NCBI GenBank assembly: GCA_029339195.1
Contig: JAPTJF010000296.1
Coordinates: 1 to 64,000, forward strand
Direction: 5' to 3'
From: Micractinium sp. NFX-FRZ
Lineage: Eukaryota; Chlorophyta; Trebouxiophyceae; Chlorellales; Chlorellaceae
DNA length: 64,000 nucleotides
The translations under genes and the position numbers were made by a program. Position 1 is the stretch's first letter, and every line of letters starts with the position of its first letter. The notes under the pieces are model-generated. The model saw nothing but the letters and a program-made list of their open reading frames with translations, did not search any database and was not told where the DNA came from. Shown here in pieces: positions 21,513 to 35,400 of this stretch.

Positions 21513-24500
21513 ATGAGCAGCCCTCCAGCATCTCCAGCCGCGCCAACAGGCGCCGGCACGGTGCGGGAAGGCCGGGCGACGGGCGGTGCCAGCCCCGCCG
21601 CCGTTCCGCCCGCAGGCGCACTGTCGGTGGCACTCAGCGACGTGTCGCGCGCCAGCGTGGACAGCCACCACTCGCATTACAGCCAGAGAAGCCGTTGGAG
21701 CACGGCAGCCACTGTGGCCACAACAGTCAACCCCCGGGGCCTGCATGAGACTGCCCTGGACCCCGAGCCGCTGGCCGAAGAGCTTTCTGGCGCCGGCAGC
21801 AGCGGCAGCAGCACAAACAGTGGCGACGTGCCGCCCAGCGCAGCTGCGTCTCTGGCAGCAGCAGCAACTGCGGATGTGCCCCGAAACGAGCAGCAGGTAC
21901 ACGCTGTGGACAATGGCGGCGGCAGCGGCAGCGGGCTAGGAGCGGCGCGGGCCGAACGCCAGGGGAGCCGTTACGGCAGCCGCGGGCGCGCCGGCGCCAG
22001 CGCTCCCTCCTCTCCTGCGCCCACCCAGGGCGCACTGCAACCTGCAGCAGCAGCCGACCGTAGCGCGGCGGCACCAGCGGGAGCCGCAGCAGCAGGTGGC
22101 GCCCGCCATTCGGCGCCCGCAGTCACCAGTGGTGGCAGCACCCGCCTGCCACCCCGCCTGATTGTGTTCCATCCAGACGGCAGCACTTTTGGCATTGGCG
22201 TGGTGAGCCCTCTCGCCTGTGTCGGACAGAAACAGCACGCTTCAATTCCTTTAGTAGCAGCATGAACACTCGGCAGTGCTCCACCTGCCTTGCGTGCCGC
22301 CTACCATGATTGCCATCTGCCCGTAAGCCTGGCATCGCCTGCCCCAAACTGCCGCTCCTGGCTGCTGCAGGACAAGCTGCGTGAGAAGGAGCTGCTGGAT
22401 GCGGCAGAGGCTGCTGCAGCGCAGCGCCGGCGGCAGCAGCGGGCCGCTGCAGCCGCTGCGGCGGCAGCGGCTGGGGCGGCCAGGGGTGGAGGCAGCGGCC
22501 GCCCAGGGACAGATGAGGACGGGGAGGAGGGGCTAGACACCTCGTACCCCGGCTGGCGCAGCATTTTCAAGCGGCAAAAGGTCCGCTGCTGCTGCCTGGG
22601 CTGCGTGTTGCACCGCTGTTGCCTCGTTTTGTGCTCGCGTGATTGGGGGCAGACTTGCATCCGCAGTGCTGGCCTCCGCCATGCTCCATGCGCCCCACCC
22701 GCCTCCCCACCGCTCCTGCTCGTCTGCCTGCTGTGCACCACCCTGCACCCCAGCCAACCGCCTCTGCTCCTCCACTACCACCCTCAAAAGCAAACAATTC
22801 AGTGGTCACACCACGCTTCCACCTCAAAACGCAAGCACCCATCTGCCCGTCCCGCCCTCCCCCCCTCTCTGCAGTACGTCCTCGTGGTACTGCTGGCCGC
22901 GGACATAACCTACCTCACCGTGCTGCTTGCGCTGCGCCTGGCGTGGGGCAACAACTCAACCGAGCCTCACTGTGAGCACGTGGCGGTGCAGCCGCCTTGT
23001 GGTGCGCTCGAGAGGCACGCTGTGGGGTGGGTGGAGACCATTCATCAGGAGGGGCAGATGTCTGGCGGGTGTGAGAGGCTTGCCGTGGGGGTGGCATCAA
23101 CAGGGGCAGCGGCAGTGGCGGTGGGTGACCTTGGCTGGGTTGCAGGAGCTATCTTGAGCAAATTAGCCATGAGCGAAGGGGGTGGGCCAGCCAGCTTGGT
23201 GTGTGGGTTGGGAGGTGCCCACGCTTGGAGTGCTTGGATTGCAGGCGTGCAGAGGGAGGCAGCGGGAGGGGAGGGCAGTCAGCTTGCAACTGCGGCGGTC
23301 GCAAGGCGCGTGCTGCTGCTTGCACGGCCGACCAACCCGAGCAACCGGCCGTTCCCCGTGCCCTGCAGTGTCTGGCGCCGCCCAGTTCTTTGTGGGCTCC
23401 CACCCAGAGTCCACCTCCATCTCCTACCTGGCCGGCTCCATGTTCACAGGTGGGCATGGTGATGGGTGGTGTGGGGGTGATGGATGTGGGAGTGGGTGGG
23501 TTGGGATGCGAGTGGAAGGATTGGGTTGGGCTGCGTTGGTGCCAGGCTGGGTGGATGGATTGGCTAGGTTGGGGTGAACTAGGTTGCAGCTCGCCATTCC
23601 GTTTGCGCCAGATGGCACGCCAGTCATGGGCGTGTTGCCAGCCATGCTCTCCAGCAGAGGCCCATGTCCCGCTCGCACCACCACACGACCCCATACAGCT
23701 GCCCGTTGTCCTCGCCTTCTTCTCAACCCGACTCCCGCCTGGCGCGGCCACCAGCGCGCCCCGACCATACTGCCCCCTGGTGGCCCCCTGCTGCGCCTGC
23801 TGTGCAGACTGTGTTGCGCTGTACGGCACGCTGCAGAACTACGCATCCGTGATTACGCTCTTCATTGTGTGGTCCGTTGTGCTGGGGGTGAGTGGTGCTC
23901 GAGGGGGGGAGGAGAGGAGGGGCTGGGAGGGGCGCATGCGCCGTTACAGTGCAAGGCTGCCTCAACTTTGCTCGTCTAGCTGCATTTGCAAGCTCTGTGT
24001 GACGCCTCGCTCCCTGCTTGGCCATGCTGCACAACGTCCTGGGAAGTTGGCTCGTTGCCACCCCATGCACCCTCCCATGCCGCACCGCGCCGTCGTTCAT
24101 CCGCGCTCATTCGGTGGCCCCTTCCACCCTGCGTCGTCACGTGCCCCCCTGCGCCACCCCATGCCGTCCTCGCAGGCGTTTTCCATCCTGGAGATGCCGC
24201 TGCTCTTCACACTCTGGCGCTTCCTCCTCCTGGTGGCAGCCTTCCAGGTCAGCAGGCGCAGCAGCAGCAGCAGCAGCAACAGCAGCGGCAGCAACATCAA
24301 CAGCTGCTGCAGCAGCGTCAGCGTCAGCGTCTTCAGCAGCAGCGGATGGGTGCCGGGTGCGGGCGGGGAGGGTGCTGGGCAGCAGCAAGGCTAGCGGCGT
24401 GCAGGACATCGGCGCGCCTGCCTGTGCCCAGCCTGCAGCAAGGCTAGCGGCGTGCAGGACATCGGCGCGCCTGCCTGTGCCCAGCCTGCGTGCACGCCGC

Positions 24501-25879
24501 CGTGCCTGCTCCCCCCCCTTTCCAACAACGGTTCCCTCCCTTGCTCCGATGGACGCCCTGCAGCTACGCTTCTCGATGTCACGGCTGCGTAACCACCTGC
24601 CGCCCACCTCTCTGGGCAACATGCTGTCAGGTGTGTGCCTACAGGCATTGCATGGACCACGGGAGAGCTTGGGAGGCTTGTGGGCAGCTGTGGCGGTGGC
24701 TGTTGTCGTGCCGGGTGCAGCAGGATTCCATCCCGCCTCTGTGCCGACAGCCTGTCAATGGTCCCTCCAAACCACACGCATGCCCCTCTGCTCTCGTCTG
24801 CAGCCACGGGCCAGAGGTTTACGTCTGCCGGAGGCTCTGCCTGGGCAGCAGTCACGCATCCCTTCCGCAGGCCGCGGGGCAGCCAGGCGCAGGCAGGGGC
24901 GCCGCTGCCCGGCGCTGTTGCCCTGCCACCGCGCTCCTCGACTCAGCTTGACCGGCAGCGGAGCTTGGGTGGCGGTGCTGCGGCCGCGCTGCCACCGTCG
25001 CCCACCGGCGCCGCATCGGCACAGCTGGCGACGGCCCGCTCCTCCGCTCTGTTCAGGGCTGCCCTGCTGCGCATGATGAGCGACCAGCAGCGGCAGCAGG
25101 CGCAGCAGCAGGGGCAGGAGGGAGATGTGGAGGCGGGAGTCGCACCCGGCAGCACTGGCGAGGCGGCGGGACAGGCTGCTGGCACCGGCAGCAGCAGCGC
25201 GGCCGCCAGCGCCGCCCGGCAGCTGTCGGAGCGTCGTTCTAGCGGCAGTGCGGGTGCTGCGGGTGCTGCGGCCGAGCCTGGCGGCGTGGATAGGCTGTAT
25301 GCGAGGATCATGGAAGATCTCGCAGCCGTGGCCGCCACACCCAGCACCAGCAGCGCACGGCGGAGGCAGCGGCGGCGGGATCGCGAGCGACGTCTGACCA
25401 CTGCCGCCGTCACGGGCGCGGCGCCCGGAGGCAGCGGGGAGGGGGAAGCCGGCGTGCGTCGCCCGTCGGCAGCTGCAGACGGCGGCAACGCCGACGGGGA
25501 CGGCAGCAGCGAGGGCGAGGGCGAGGGCGAGGGCGCCCACGCGGCACGGCCGACGGGCGGCAGCACCAGCAGGCGGCGGCAGCGCAGCAGTAACAGCAGC
25601 CTCCACGCAGCGCAGTCCGAGGCAGCCGTGGCCCAGGCTGCGGCCGCTGTCCGTGTCGGCTCGGCGTTGAGGGGCGCTCCTCCCGAGGTGCCGTCTCTTC
25701 AAGAGTTGGTGGCACTCCTGACCTTCCACTCCCAGCAGCAGCAGCTGCGGCGGCAGCAGCGGAGGCATGTGGATGTCGTGCCTCTGGTGACGTTGGATGC
25801 CCCACACCCGGCAGGCTCCGATGAGACACCCGGCAGCGCCCTAGGCGCCGGCGCCGGCGCCAGCAGCGGTCATGTGTAG
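21513..25879 (+). CDS. Multi-pass membrane protein of unknown function, 790 aa
   Basis: Exons 21513-22202, 22371-22580, 22875-22971, 23369-23449, 23808-23887, 24176-24247, 24564-24630 and 24804-25879; all junctions are in frame. Residues 1-300 are Ser/Ala/Gly-rich and low in complexity. The small central exons encode the conserved-looking part: TM1 (YVLVVLLAADITYLTVLLAL), a loop with QFFVGSHPESTSISYLAGSM, two further hydrophobic helices (SVITLFIVWSVVLG; LFTLWRFLLLVAAFQ) and MSRLRNHLPPTSLGNML. The last exon is a ~350-residue disordered Gln/Arg/Gly-rich tail. I do not recognise the family. The donor after 22580 (GTCCGC) is weak. Confidence 0.65.
24383..24488. repeat. 53-bp tandem duplication in an intron
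   Basis: Two essentially identical copies of a 53-base unit beginning GCAAGGCTAGCGGCGTGCAG at 24385 and 24438, inside the intron 24248-24563. Confidence 0.85.
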
Positions 25880-26361
25880 TAGCCAGGGGGGAGCTCAGCC
25901 TGCCGTTGCTGCACAACTAAATTGCAATCCCTCGGCGCGCTAGGCGGCAGGTCGCCTCTTCAGTTGCGGAGCGCGGCACGGCTAGTGTTGCATGCCTGCT
26001 GTGCTGGTTGCACTCTTCAAACGGCACACTCCAAACGAACCTTCCCTTCACCCTTGCGTCCGCCGGCCCTGTACATTGCTTGCACCCACTCGTTTCAAAG
26101 TGCCCCTTCTCTCAGTCTGTATTGTATTCATCCCGGCCAGGAATTGCCTGTCTGCTTGCGTCAGGCCTCCCTGGCGCGGCATCCCTTCGTTGTACGCACT
26201 CCTGGATCCCTTTAGTTGAATGAAAGGCCGCACATCTTGTGATTAAAAAACACTCACCGCAAAAGTAGTGAAGAAGCGAGCAGAGGGCAGGGTACATTCA
26301 AGCATCTCAAGCAAGTGCAGTCCGGGGGCGCAGAGGCAAGGTTACACAGTTGCATACATGA

Positions 26362-26366
26362 TTACA
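26362..26366 (-). terminator. TGTAA polyadenylation signals (K+ channel)
   Basis: TTACA at 26362-26366, with a second copy at 26342-26346, 120-150 bases past the channel stop. The remainder of 25880-26489, between convergent genes, shows no gene. Confidence 0.45.
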
Positions 26367-26489
26367 AACGCGGGCAGAGTTTGGGGGTTGGACGTGCAGA
26401 AAGTACAACTAGGGCGTGTGAGCCAGCAACCTTTGGGATAGATAGTCAGTGCAACGAAAGGAGGCGTGCCGAGAAGGCGCCCCAAGCTG

Positions 26490-29400
26490 TCAAGCGGCCA
26501 GCCTTGCGTGCGGCTGCGGCGGCTCCCGTGCAGTCTGTGCTTGCTCCAGGAAAGCAGACACTGCGTTGGCGCCGACGCGGCGCGCCTCGTCAAGCGGTGT
26601 GTTGCCCCACCTGCGGGGGCACATGGGGGGGCGGTGGGAGTGGGGTTTGCATGTCACAAACAGTGGGGAGGTCGCAAAGAATGCCGTCCGGTACCCAACG
26701 TGTTGTCAGTGCATCACGGAAGATCAACACATGAGGGCGGGCAAGCCAGCAAGCGGGTGCACGGCAGCAAGCCAGCTGGCTGGCAAGCTGGCTGGCAGGC
26801 AGGCAGGCGGGCGGGCGTTCAACTCAAAGCTCCGATTGTAAGCTGACAGTTGACACGCTGAAAGAAGAAGAAGAAGGTTTCAGCCTCAAGGCGTGGGGTT
26901 GGGGAAGTAAATTGCCAACAGGAAATGAAGCCAAAGGCACCATTCAGGCCACACGCTGGCACCGGCGGCCCCGCAAGCTGCCCTGCCTCACCTGTCCTGC
27001 ACCCACGGATTGGCGCGCCCCGCACTCACAAGCTGCTCCGCCGCCGGCAGGTTGCCTTCCGCTGCAGCAGGCAGCGGGAGCGCCAAGTGCCAGTGGAGTG
27101 GAGAGCCAGTGGAGTGGAGAGCCAAGAGCGTTGAGCACCGCCTGTGTTTGTTTGAGGAGGCTGCTGGGCCGTCCCAGCATCACGAAGCGGCCAGCATGCC
27201 AAACCTTGCAGTCCTGCCACCCCTGCACTCCAGATGCACACCCCCTCACTCAACTGCTCCCTGCACAGCATTTCCCAGCCCACGGCGGCCCCTGGCCCTC
27301 ACCGGCGGCTATGTGCAGCGGCGTGCGCAGGTCGTAGTCTCCTGCGTCTGGGTTGGCACCCGCCCGCAGCAGGCGGCGCAGCAGGCCCAGCTCTCCTCCA
27401 AACACGCAGGTGCACAGCAGGCTGGCCTCATCCACCCCCTGCTTGCCCAGGCTGCACGATGCGGCAGGGCGGGAACACACACGAGTTGGCACGTCATGGG
27501 CTGGGCAGGCCAAGGGCTGGGCTGGGCTGGGCAGGCCAATGCCAGTGCCATTGGATGGCATGTTGTGCAAGCCTGCTGGGGAGGCGGGCAGATGGAGGAG
27601 CCTGGTCTGGTGCACTGTGGCCTGTCTGGCGGTGGAGGGATGGCCACCAGGAAGATGAGCAGGCACGCCCGCCTGGCACCCGCTACCAACTGCCTGGCTC
27701 CCTACTGATCACACTCTGCTGCCCACCTGCCGCCGGCGGTGAGCAGGAGGTCGATGCATTCGTCCTGGCCGTGCTGGCAGGCCTCCCACCTGCGACAAAA
27801 CCAAACACAAACGTGAGCGATGACATCACACACATTGTGCAGCGCAGGATGATGCGGCCTGGGAGCGCCTGCCACTCACACAGCGGCATTGGCGCCGCTT
27901 AATGCCGTCCGGTTTGCATCTCACACCAGCCAGCAGGCCAGGAGAAACCAAGGGGCACGCCACTCACATGGCGGTGCCTCCAAAAGCGTCTTTTGCGCCC
28001 ACATCCGCCCCCGCCTGCAGCAGCAGCTGCACCGCCTCCCGGAACCCCTTGACGCACGCCAGCATCAATCCAGTGCGCCCGTCTGCACAGGGGCGGGAGC
28101 ACATGCATGGCATGCTGGATGCAGCAAGAGGCAGAGCCCCTCATGTGCGAGCCAGCCGGCAGTGTGTGTCCTACACACCCCTCAATGGCCGCCTCGCCTT
28201 CCATGCCTGCCTGCCCATGTGGGGGGCCAGAAGGTGCAGCTGCCAGCCTCACAATAACCATAGCCGATGGTCAATACACCCTGGCCGTTCTCACCATAAC
28301 CTTTGGTCAATGGTCGATACACACCTCAAACGCCGCACCAGAACCTTTGGTCCCTCAAAAAACAACGCCTCACCATAGTCTGACGTGTCCACCTCAAAGC
28401 CCTGCTCCAAAAAGGAGCGCAGCCGGGCGTTATCCCCCCGGCTGGCGGCATACAGAAACTCCTGCAGCCAGCCAATGACGGAGAAGGGGGGTGGTGGAGG
28501 AGAGGCAGTGCACAGGGGCGGAGCAGGGGCGAGGCGGGTATGAGGCCAGGCGGCGGCGAGGCACCGCCGCTACGGAGGCACTGCCCGTGCTGTTCAGACC
28601 TCGGGTCGGCCCGCCCAGCGACACATCGTCCCGGCCTGATGTGCACGGCCCGGCACAGCTGGCGCAGCTGATCATGCACAGCGCGCTGCAGCCCCTGCCG
28701 ATGCCAGCTGCCCGCCGCGCATCACGATGCCAGCTGCCCCTCACCAGCTGCCCCCTCCTCACCGTCACTCGGTCCTCGTCATGCTTGGCCACAAAGTGGG
28801 ACACCAGCGCTTGCACACGAAGCAGGGCGGCCACCGCCTGCTGCTGCCGAGTGGTCATGCGGGACTGAGGGCTGGGCAGGCCGTCGGACAGGTCGCCAGG
28901 GGAGCCGCTGCCGCCTGCCCGGGCGTGCCCAGCGGGCCCCGCCGGGGCTGCCGCTGCTGCTGCTGCTGAGTCACGCGGGCCGCCGAACTGGAGCTTGGCG
29001 ATGGCCGCTGCGGCAGGCAAGGGGGGCAAGCGGACATGGTCCCTTTGAGATAAAAGGCGGCGCTGGGAGGAGCAGGCACCGCAAAACTGCGCGCCGGGGT
29101 GCTGCATGCGTGGTGCAAAGGTGGGAGGACATGGTACAGCCTGCTGCAACGATCAGCCGGCAGGCTGACCCAGCCACCGGCATGTAAAGCTGGCATGTCG
29201 GCTCGAAAATAAATTAAGTAAAAAGAAAAAAGTAATAATATCAATCAATAAAACACCTGAGTCGAGCGCTTGGGTGAGCACGTCCACGCCTCCCATGCCT
29301 GGGAACTCGTCATTCGTGACCTGCAGGGTCGCACAGCACACACAGCACACACAGCAGCAACTGTCATGTGTGCGTCTTTGTTGCCATGCTGTCCTGCCTG

Positions 29401-32400
29401 CAAGCAACCATTCCGTGCTGCTCATGCCCTGCCTGCTGTGAGCTGCTGTGAGCATCACAGCACGCCCTGCCCCGCTTACGTACTGGCATCCACCCACGTA
29501 CCCACCCAGCCAGCCACCCTTCCTGCCTCAACACCCGTGCACCCCTACCCTCTCCGCCACCCACGCCCCCTTGCCTGTTGTGTGTACTGCAGCAGGTTCT
29601 CCAGTACCGCCCGTGCCGAGTCCTGGAAGCGCTCGGCAATCGACTCGTACTTGGAGCGGTGCACCGCCAGCACGCGCACCACGCCCAGGCTGGAGACCGT
29701 CTGCGGTGGGATGGCGTGAGGTGAGGTAGGCTGAGACCAGGGGAGGACTGAGGCAGGACACAGGTTGGTGAGCAGTGCAGGTCCCACGCCCAGGCTGGAC
29801 ACAGTCTGCAGTGGAACGTCTGGGGGTGAACGGGGTGCAAGTTTGGGATGAGGAGCCCTTTTCGCGCCCAGCACAAGCCCCCCGCCCCACAGGGCAAGGG
29901 CGCCGTCTGTGGTGCATTGCAGTCGTCCACCCGTGCACTGCCACCTCCCACCATGCCTGCCCTGCTCCTGCCCCTGCCCTTCTCTTGCCGTGCCTTTGCC
30001 CTTGCCCTTGCCTGCCCTGCCGGCCCCTGCCCTGCCCTGCCCTGCCCTGCCCTGCCTCGCCCTGCCCCTGCCCTGCCCTGCCCCCACCTCCATCTGCTCG
30101 GTCCCTGTGAAAAAGGAGATGACGCCAAACACGTCCCCCTCCCCCAGGAAGCGGGTGCGCCCTCCATGCACCGACGCATTGTTCACATCCAGTACTACGT
30201 CCTGCACAAGGTAAGGTGGCAGGTGTCCTGCTCAGTTGTGCATTGCTCACTTGTGTCCTGGCGCGCTGCACAGGTGTGCTGCACTGCCTGGCAGCCGTGC
30301 TGCAGCACCGCATGGTCAGACAGCACAACAGGCGCCACAACAAGCGCGCCCCGTCGCGAGCTGACACACCTCGTCGCGCCTCAGCACACGCAGCATGCAC
30401 AGCACCAGCTCAGTGCGCCCCCATCTGCCGGTGCCAGCAGATGCTCAGAGCTCCCGGTTCAGCACACTCGGAACTCCAGCACGGCATGCATGGCATGCAC
30501 AGCATGCGCAGCGTGCCCCACACCAGAGCCCAGCGCACACCTCTTGGTTGAACAGGTTGCTGACTCGGTAGGAGCTGAGGGAGCCGCTGACCACGACAAA
30601 CAGCTCGCTCACGCTTTCCCCCTCGCTCACCAGCTCCTCCTGCATTGAAGATGATGATGATGATGATGATGATGTTGAGGAAAAATAAGAAGAAGAAGAA
30701 GAAGAAGGAGAAGAAGAAGATTAAAGCCCAAAAGGCTTGGGGTTGAAGAAGCCGACAGGAAAGCAAGCCACAGGCGCCAGTCAGCTACCAGCTAGCTGCT
30801 CCTGAGCGGGCCCCCACGGCTCACATTTGGGAGGTAGACCTCCACCCGTGCCGCCGCCAGCAGGGCATCCAAGAAGCGCTGCGCCGCGCCGTCAAACAGG
30901 TGGCTGCTCTGCAGCAGCAACAGGGGTGGTTGGGAGGGAAGTGTGAGAGGCGCGATGGCTGGGGTGAGCACGGCGAGGCACGGGATGAACAAGCACGCTG
31001 TGGCATATGGTTGGAGGGTGTTGGCCCCCCAGCACTGCGTACCAATCACCGCCCGTGCATACACATTCCCACAGGTCACCTGCAGCACATCTAAGTAGAG
31101 GTAGCGCAGCACCCGGCGGCGAATGGTGGAGGGATACGCTCCCAGCACTCGCTCGTCGTTGCGTGCTGCATTGTTGAAGTGCAGCTTGAGGTGGGACAGC
31201 ATGGAGTCGCGGAGCTCCTGCGTTAAAAAAAAAGAGAGGGAGGAAGGTGGGCGAGAGGGAAGGGGCGATGTTTGGTCGAGCGTGTTCGGTTGGAAGCATG
31301 GCGATTCAAGCGCTCAAGTAAGCACAACCTTGAGTGCAGTGAAGTGGGAAGGAGGTGTGTTCTTGATGACAACATCAAGCGCAGGCAGAATTTGAACTAG
31401 CCGAGCGCACTTCAAGGCAGGCTTTGGGCACATGTCAGCACCACACGCCCTGCCCCGCGGTGCTGCCATGCTGGCGTGCTCAGATGCTGAGGTGGCGCTG
31501 GATGCCAGCAGCTGCTGTACCCTTGCCTGAGGCAGGTCGTTGAGTTCGGCGTATGACGTGAGGTGCTGCATCTGCTCACGGTACTGCAGTACAGCAACAG
31601 GCAAGGCGGGGCAGGACGGGGCGGGGCGGGGCGGGAAAAGGCTATCAGGTTTGGGAGGTCAAAACGGGGCAGGGCAGGCGCCACGAACCCCGGCGTGCCC
31701 CCATGCGTGTCGCTGACATGCGGCACGTATGCGGCTCTTCCCTCTGCCTGCAGGCAGAGAAACGACGGGGCGGAAGCAAAGGCGGGCGCCCACCTGTCCC
31801 ACGCGCTCGTCCCCCTTCACGACCAGCAGGGTCACACTACCAATGATGTCTGCAAGTGGAGGAGGCGACAGACATACAGAGCACGTCAGCTGGCAGCTGT
31901 GAGCCTGCCACAGTGACTGTGGCTGCGGCAGCCGCCCCATCCCGCATGCCAAAACCAAGATGCTCTCTGCATGTCACGGCCGCCACACCCAAGCTGCGCT
32001 CGGGCGCTACTCACTGGACCAAGGGTGGTTGGGCCGAACTGGACCCCCACCCCTCAAAAGCCCATGCTGCCCCTGCCATGCACCACGCCGCACCTCGGCG
32101 CGCACCGCACACCTCGCTCACCCCACTCACCGCGCACCCGCCACCTCGCTCACTCCACTCACCGCACACCCGCCACCTCACTCACTCCACTGACCGCACA
32201 CCCGCCATCTCACCCACAGCCCGGCGGCTCAGCTCACATGAGAAGTAGAACAGGTTGAAGAAGACGAGGGCAACCACAAAGCCGGCCTCCACGGGTGAGT
32301 ATGCGTGCAGGTCGCCAAAGCCCACAGTGGCCAGAGTGATGGTGGCAAAGTAGAGGGAGCTGCGGGGCAGGGGGCGTGGCAAGGGTGTTGCATTTTAGAG

Positions 32401-35400
32401 GGGAGCCGCAAGGGTGTTGCATTTGGGAGGGGCCAGAGTGATCATTGCAAAGTAGAGGGAGCGGCGGGGCAGGGGGGCGGCAAGGGGGGCGCTGCAGTTG
32501 GCAGGGGCCGGTGGGGTGGTGGCACACTGGAGAGAGCTGCAGGGCAGGCGGGAACACTGTCTGGCTGCACCGCCGCCTCCACTCTACGCCGGCGCCGGCG
32601 CCACGCTCCCTGCCGCCAGCCACCCCACACGCCTGCCCCTCCACCCACTCTCAGCACAGCAGCACTGCCAGACCTGCTCGCCACCAGCGCCTCAACCCAC
32701 TCATGCAACGATTTGCCCCACCTCATGCCATCCACCCCGCTCACTAGATGTACTGAACGGCTGTGCTCCCGCCAGCAAACCAGTCGGTCCCGAGAGCCTC
32801 CACCCATGTGTCGCTGGTGAAGCCGCCCTGGCGGGCGAGGTAGTAGAGCAGGCAGGCCTCGAAGTTGGCAATGTAAAACGTGAGCTGCAGAGGGGGCAGG
32901 GGAGGCAGGGGTGCAGCCTGATGTTGACATCACTACTGCGAGCAGGGAGGGTCAGGGCTGCTTCTAGCAGCAGGGTGGGTCCGAGAGTTGGCGTTGAAAC
33001 AGCTGAGCTGCGGGGCAGCAAGGCCCGCGTGACCAGGGCGCGTCACTCAGCGATGCGGCAGGCAGCAGCGGCGTGGACGGTGGGCACATGCCCCCTATTC
33101 TGAACACGGCAAGCAGGGCCTTTATGGATGGTGATGATTAGCTAACTGATCACTCAACATGCACTCAACCCACCAGCACGTTGCGCAGCAGCGTGACCAG
33201 CAGCAGCGGGGTGGCCAGTGAGTAGGTGAGGAAGGAGAAGAACCAGCCAAGGCGGTAGCAGCGCAGCTGCAACAAGGGGAGTGATGGGGGGGCGGGATAG
33301 CAATTCAGTTGAGGGAGCGGATGTGCGAATGTGGGTGTGTTGGGGTAGGATGAAGGGGTCCTCAGGGGCTCTTCAAACGGGGCACATCTGGAGGCACGCC
33401 AGCGCCGCTGGGTGGCGACGTGCTTGCTGCAAGTGGTGCGCATCCATGTATCTGCACGCCTGCCCACCTGCCTGCCCACCTGCCTGCCCGCCCGCCCGCC
33501 CTCCTGCCTGCTCCCGCCTGCCTGTCCGCCTGCCTGCCTGCTCCTGCCTGCCAATGCTTGAGGTGCCCGCTGCCCTCCCACCCCGGCAGGACCCTCACCA
33601 GCGCGACTAGGCGCAGCAGGGAAAGGTAGTAGGCAAGGGTTGGGTTGTGCGTGTAGTCGGGGCCGTTCAGCCCCGCAATCGCCAGCGCTATTTCGTCCAG
33701 CGGGAAAGCTGCCAGCAAGGGTGCGGGTCACGGGGATAGGGACATGGGAAAAGGGTGAGAGGAGAGGATGTGAAGGGGGAGGGGAGCTTGGTGGCATCCC
33801 TGGAAGCGCAGCACAGCGCAGCGCAGCGCAGTGCAGTGCAAGGCAGCACAGCGCGGCATACGTCGGCTGGGCTGGAGCCTGCCCGAATGTCTGTTGCGTC
33901 AAGTGTAGGCAGCGTATGCGACACCAAACAAGTAAGAAAACTGCCAGGCGGAAGCCTCTTTGCCAGTTGAGGGCAGGTGTTTGGCACCACAGCACAGCGC
34001 AGCGCACCCAACAGCACCTGAGTTGGGGTTTATAACTGGTTCAAATCCAAGTTCAAACCAAAACACCTACAACCCTACCGCGGGCGCACCTGACAGCACG
34101 TCGATTACAAAGGTCCCCCGCAGGTAGTCTTTTGCCAGCTGGCGCTTATCGGTCACAAGCTTGCCCTCCTTGTAGCGAGCCACCCGGAAGTTGAGGACGA
34201 TGTCGATTGCGATCGTGAGCTGGGGGGGCAGACATGGAGGGGAGGCAGCAGCGGGAAGGTCAAGCAAAAGTGCTGCCAGGCAGATAGTGCCACCACCCGA
34301 ACGTTTGGGCGCAAGCCGGCATGCCTTTGCGCGCTGCAGGGCAAGTGGGCCTGAAAGGGTTGAATGGGAGGGTGAGCTGGACAGTGGAGGGAGGGGATGG
34401 GGGAGCACAGGGGGGCAATCGCTGCTGGAGGAAGCAGCGGAGGGAGGGCCTCAACCTGGGTTTGAGCGCAGTGGCAATTGTGACTGAGAGCTTCAGGGCT
34501 GACGCCGAGTGCACTAGGTCAAGACGGCAGGGTGTCGGAGCTCTCGGCGGCACTCGGTTGGAGCTGTTGGAAGGTGCAGGGCAAGGCAGAGACAGGAGAG
34601 ATGCGCCGTCGCCAACCGCATCAGGCACGGGGTACGGGAGCGGTGTAGGGCGGCAGTGTGCGGGCACCCGGCCTCACGCCCCTCACCCCCTCACCCCCTC
34701 ACCATCATCACATAGACCAGGATGGAGCCAGCAGAGTCGTATGGGCTGCGGGCAGGCGGGCAGGCAGGTAGGTAGGCAGGCAGGCAGGGGAGTGGGTGGG
34801 TGGGTGCATGCAAGTTGCGCTGCCAGCCGAAAACACCTCATGCGACTCAGGCGCACCTGTGTGCCGGGAGGCATCCTGTGCCTTGGCCCAGGCAGCGCTG
34901 CGTGCAGGCCCCACCCCTGCAGGTGCCCCTCACAGCAACTGGCAGGCCCTCGCCACACACCCAGCCCTCCCCCTGCCGCCCCCCATGCTGCAACACACTC
35001 ACTAGAGCCCCGGCGGCGCAAAGGCAATGTAGTAGGGCTGCAGGAAAGCCGTGATGGCTGCTACCAGCACAGTGGTGTACCACCAAATCTGCATGCAGGG
35101 AGGGTTGTCGTGTTGGGAGCGATGGATGGGGGGAGAGCGTTCGGCAGCGGTGGCCATGGCCTCGCATGCGCCCTGCGGCAGAGCCAGACAGACGAGGCCT
35201 GGCGCCCCTAGTGCCGCACCGCAAGGAGAGGCAGGTCGTAGCTCCAAGTTGCGCACTTGCCTGGTACCAGGGAGTGTTCGGATGAATGACGCCCGACGGC
35301 ATGGACCGCCGCTCTTTGGACGAAATGGTGGCGTTGAATCCGAAGAAGCGGTCCGCCAAGCTTGTGGTCGTCACCACGCTGTCGCGCCGCCTCAGAGAGG

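Noticed and set aside
24755..25807. 350-codon minus-strand open frame
   Set aside because: It is a shadow of the final exon of the plus-strand membrane protein gene, whose chain of exons is frame-consistent.
27886..27945. Extra ankyrin exon in the K+ channel (TALSGANAAV)
   Set aside because: The phase does not fit. Splicing 27968 directly to 27789 gives the proper repeat sequence GGTAMWEACQHGQDE.
30650..30720. Acidic or Asp-rich coding stretch
   Set aside because: It is a simple GAT/GAA repeat in an intron just before an acceptor.
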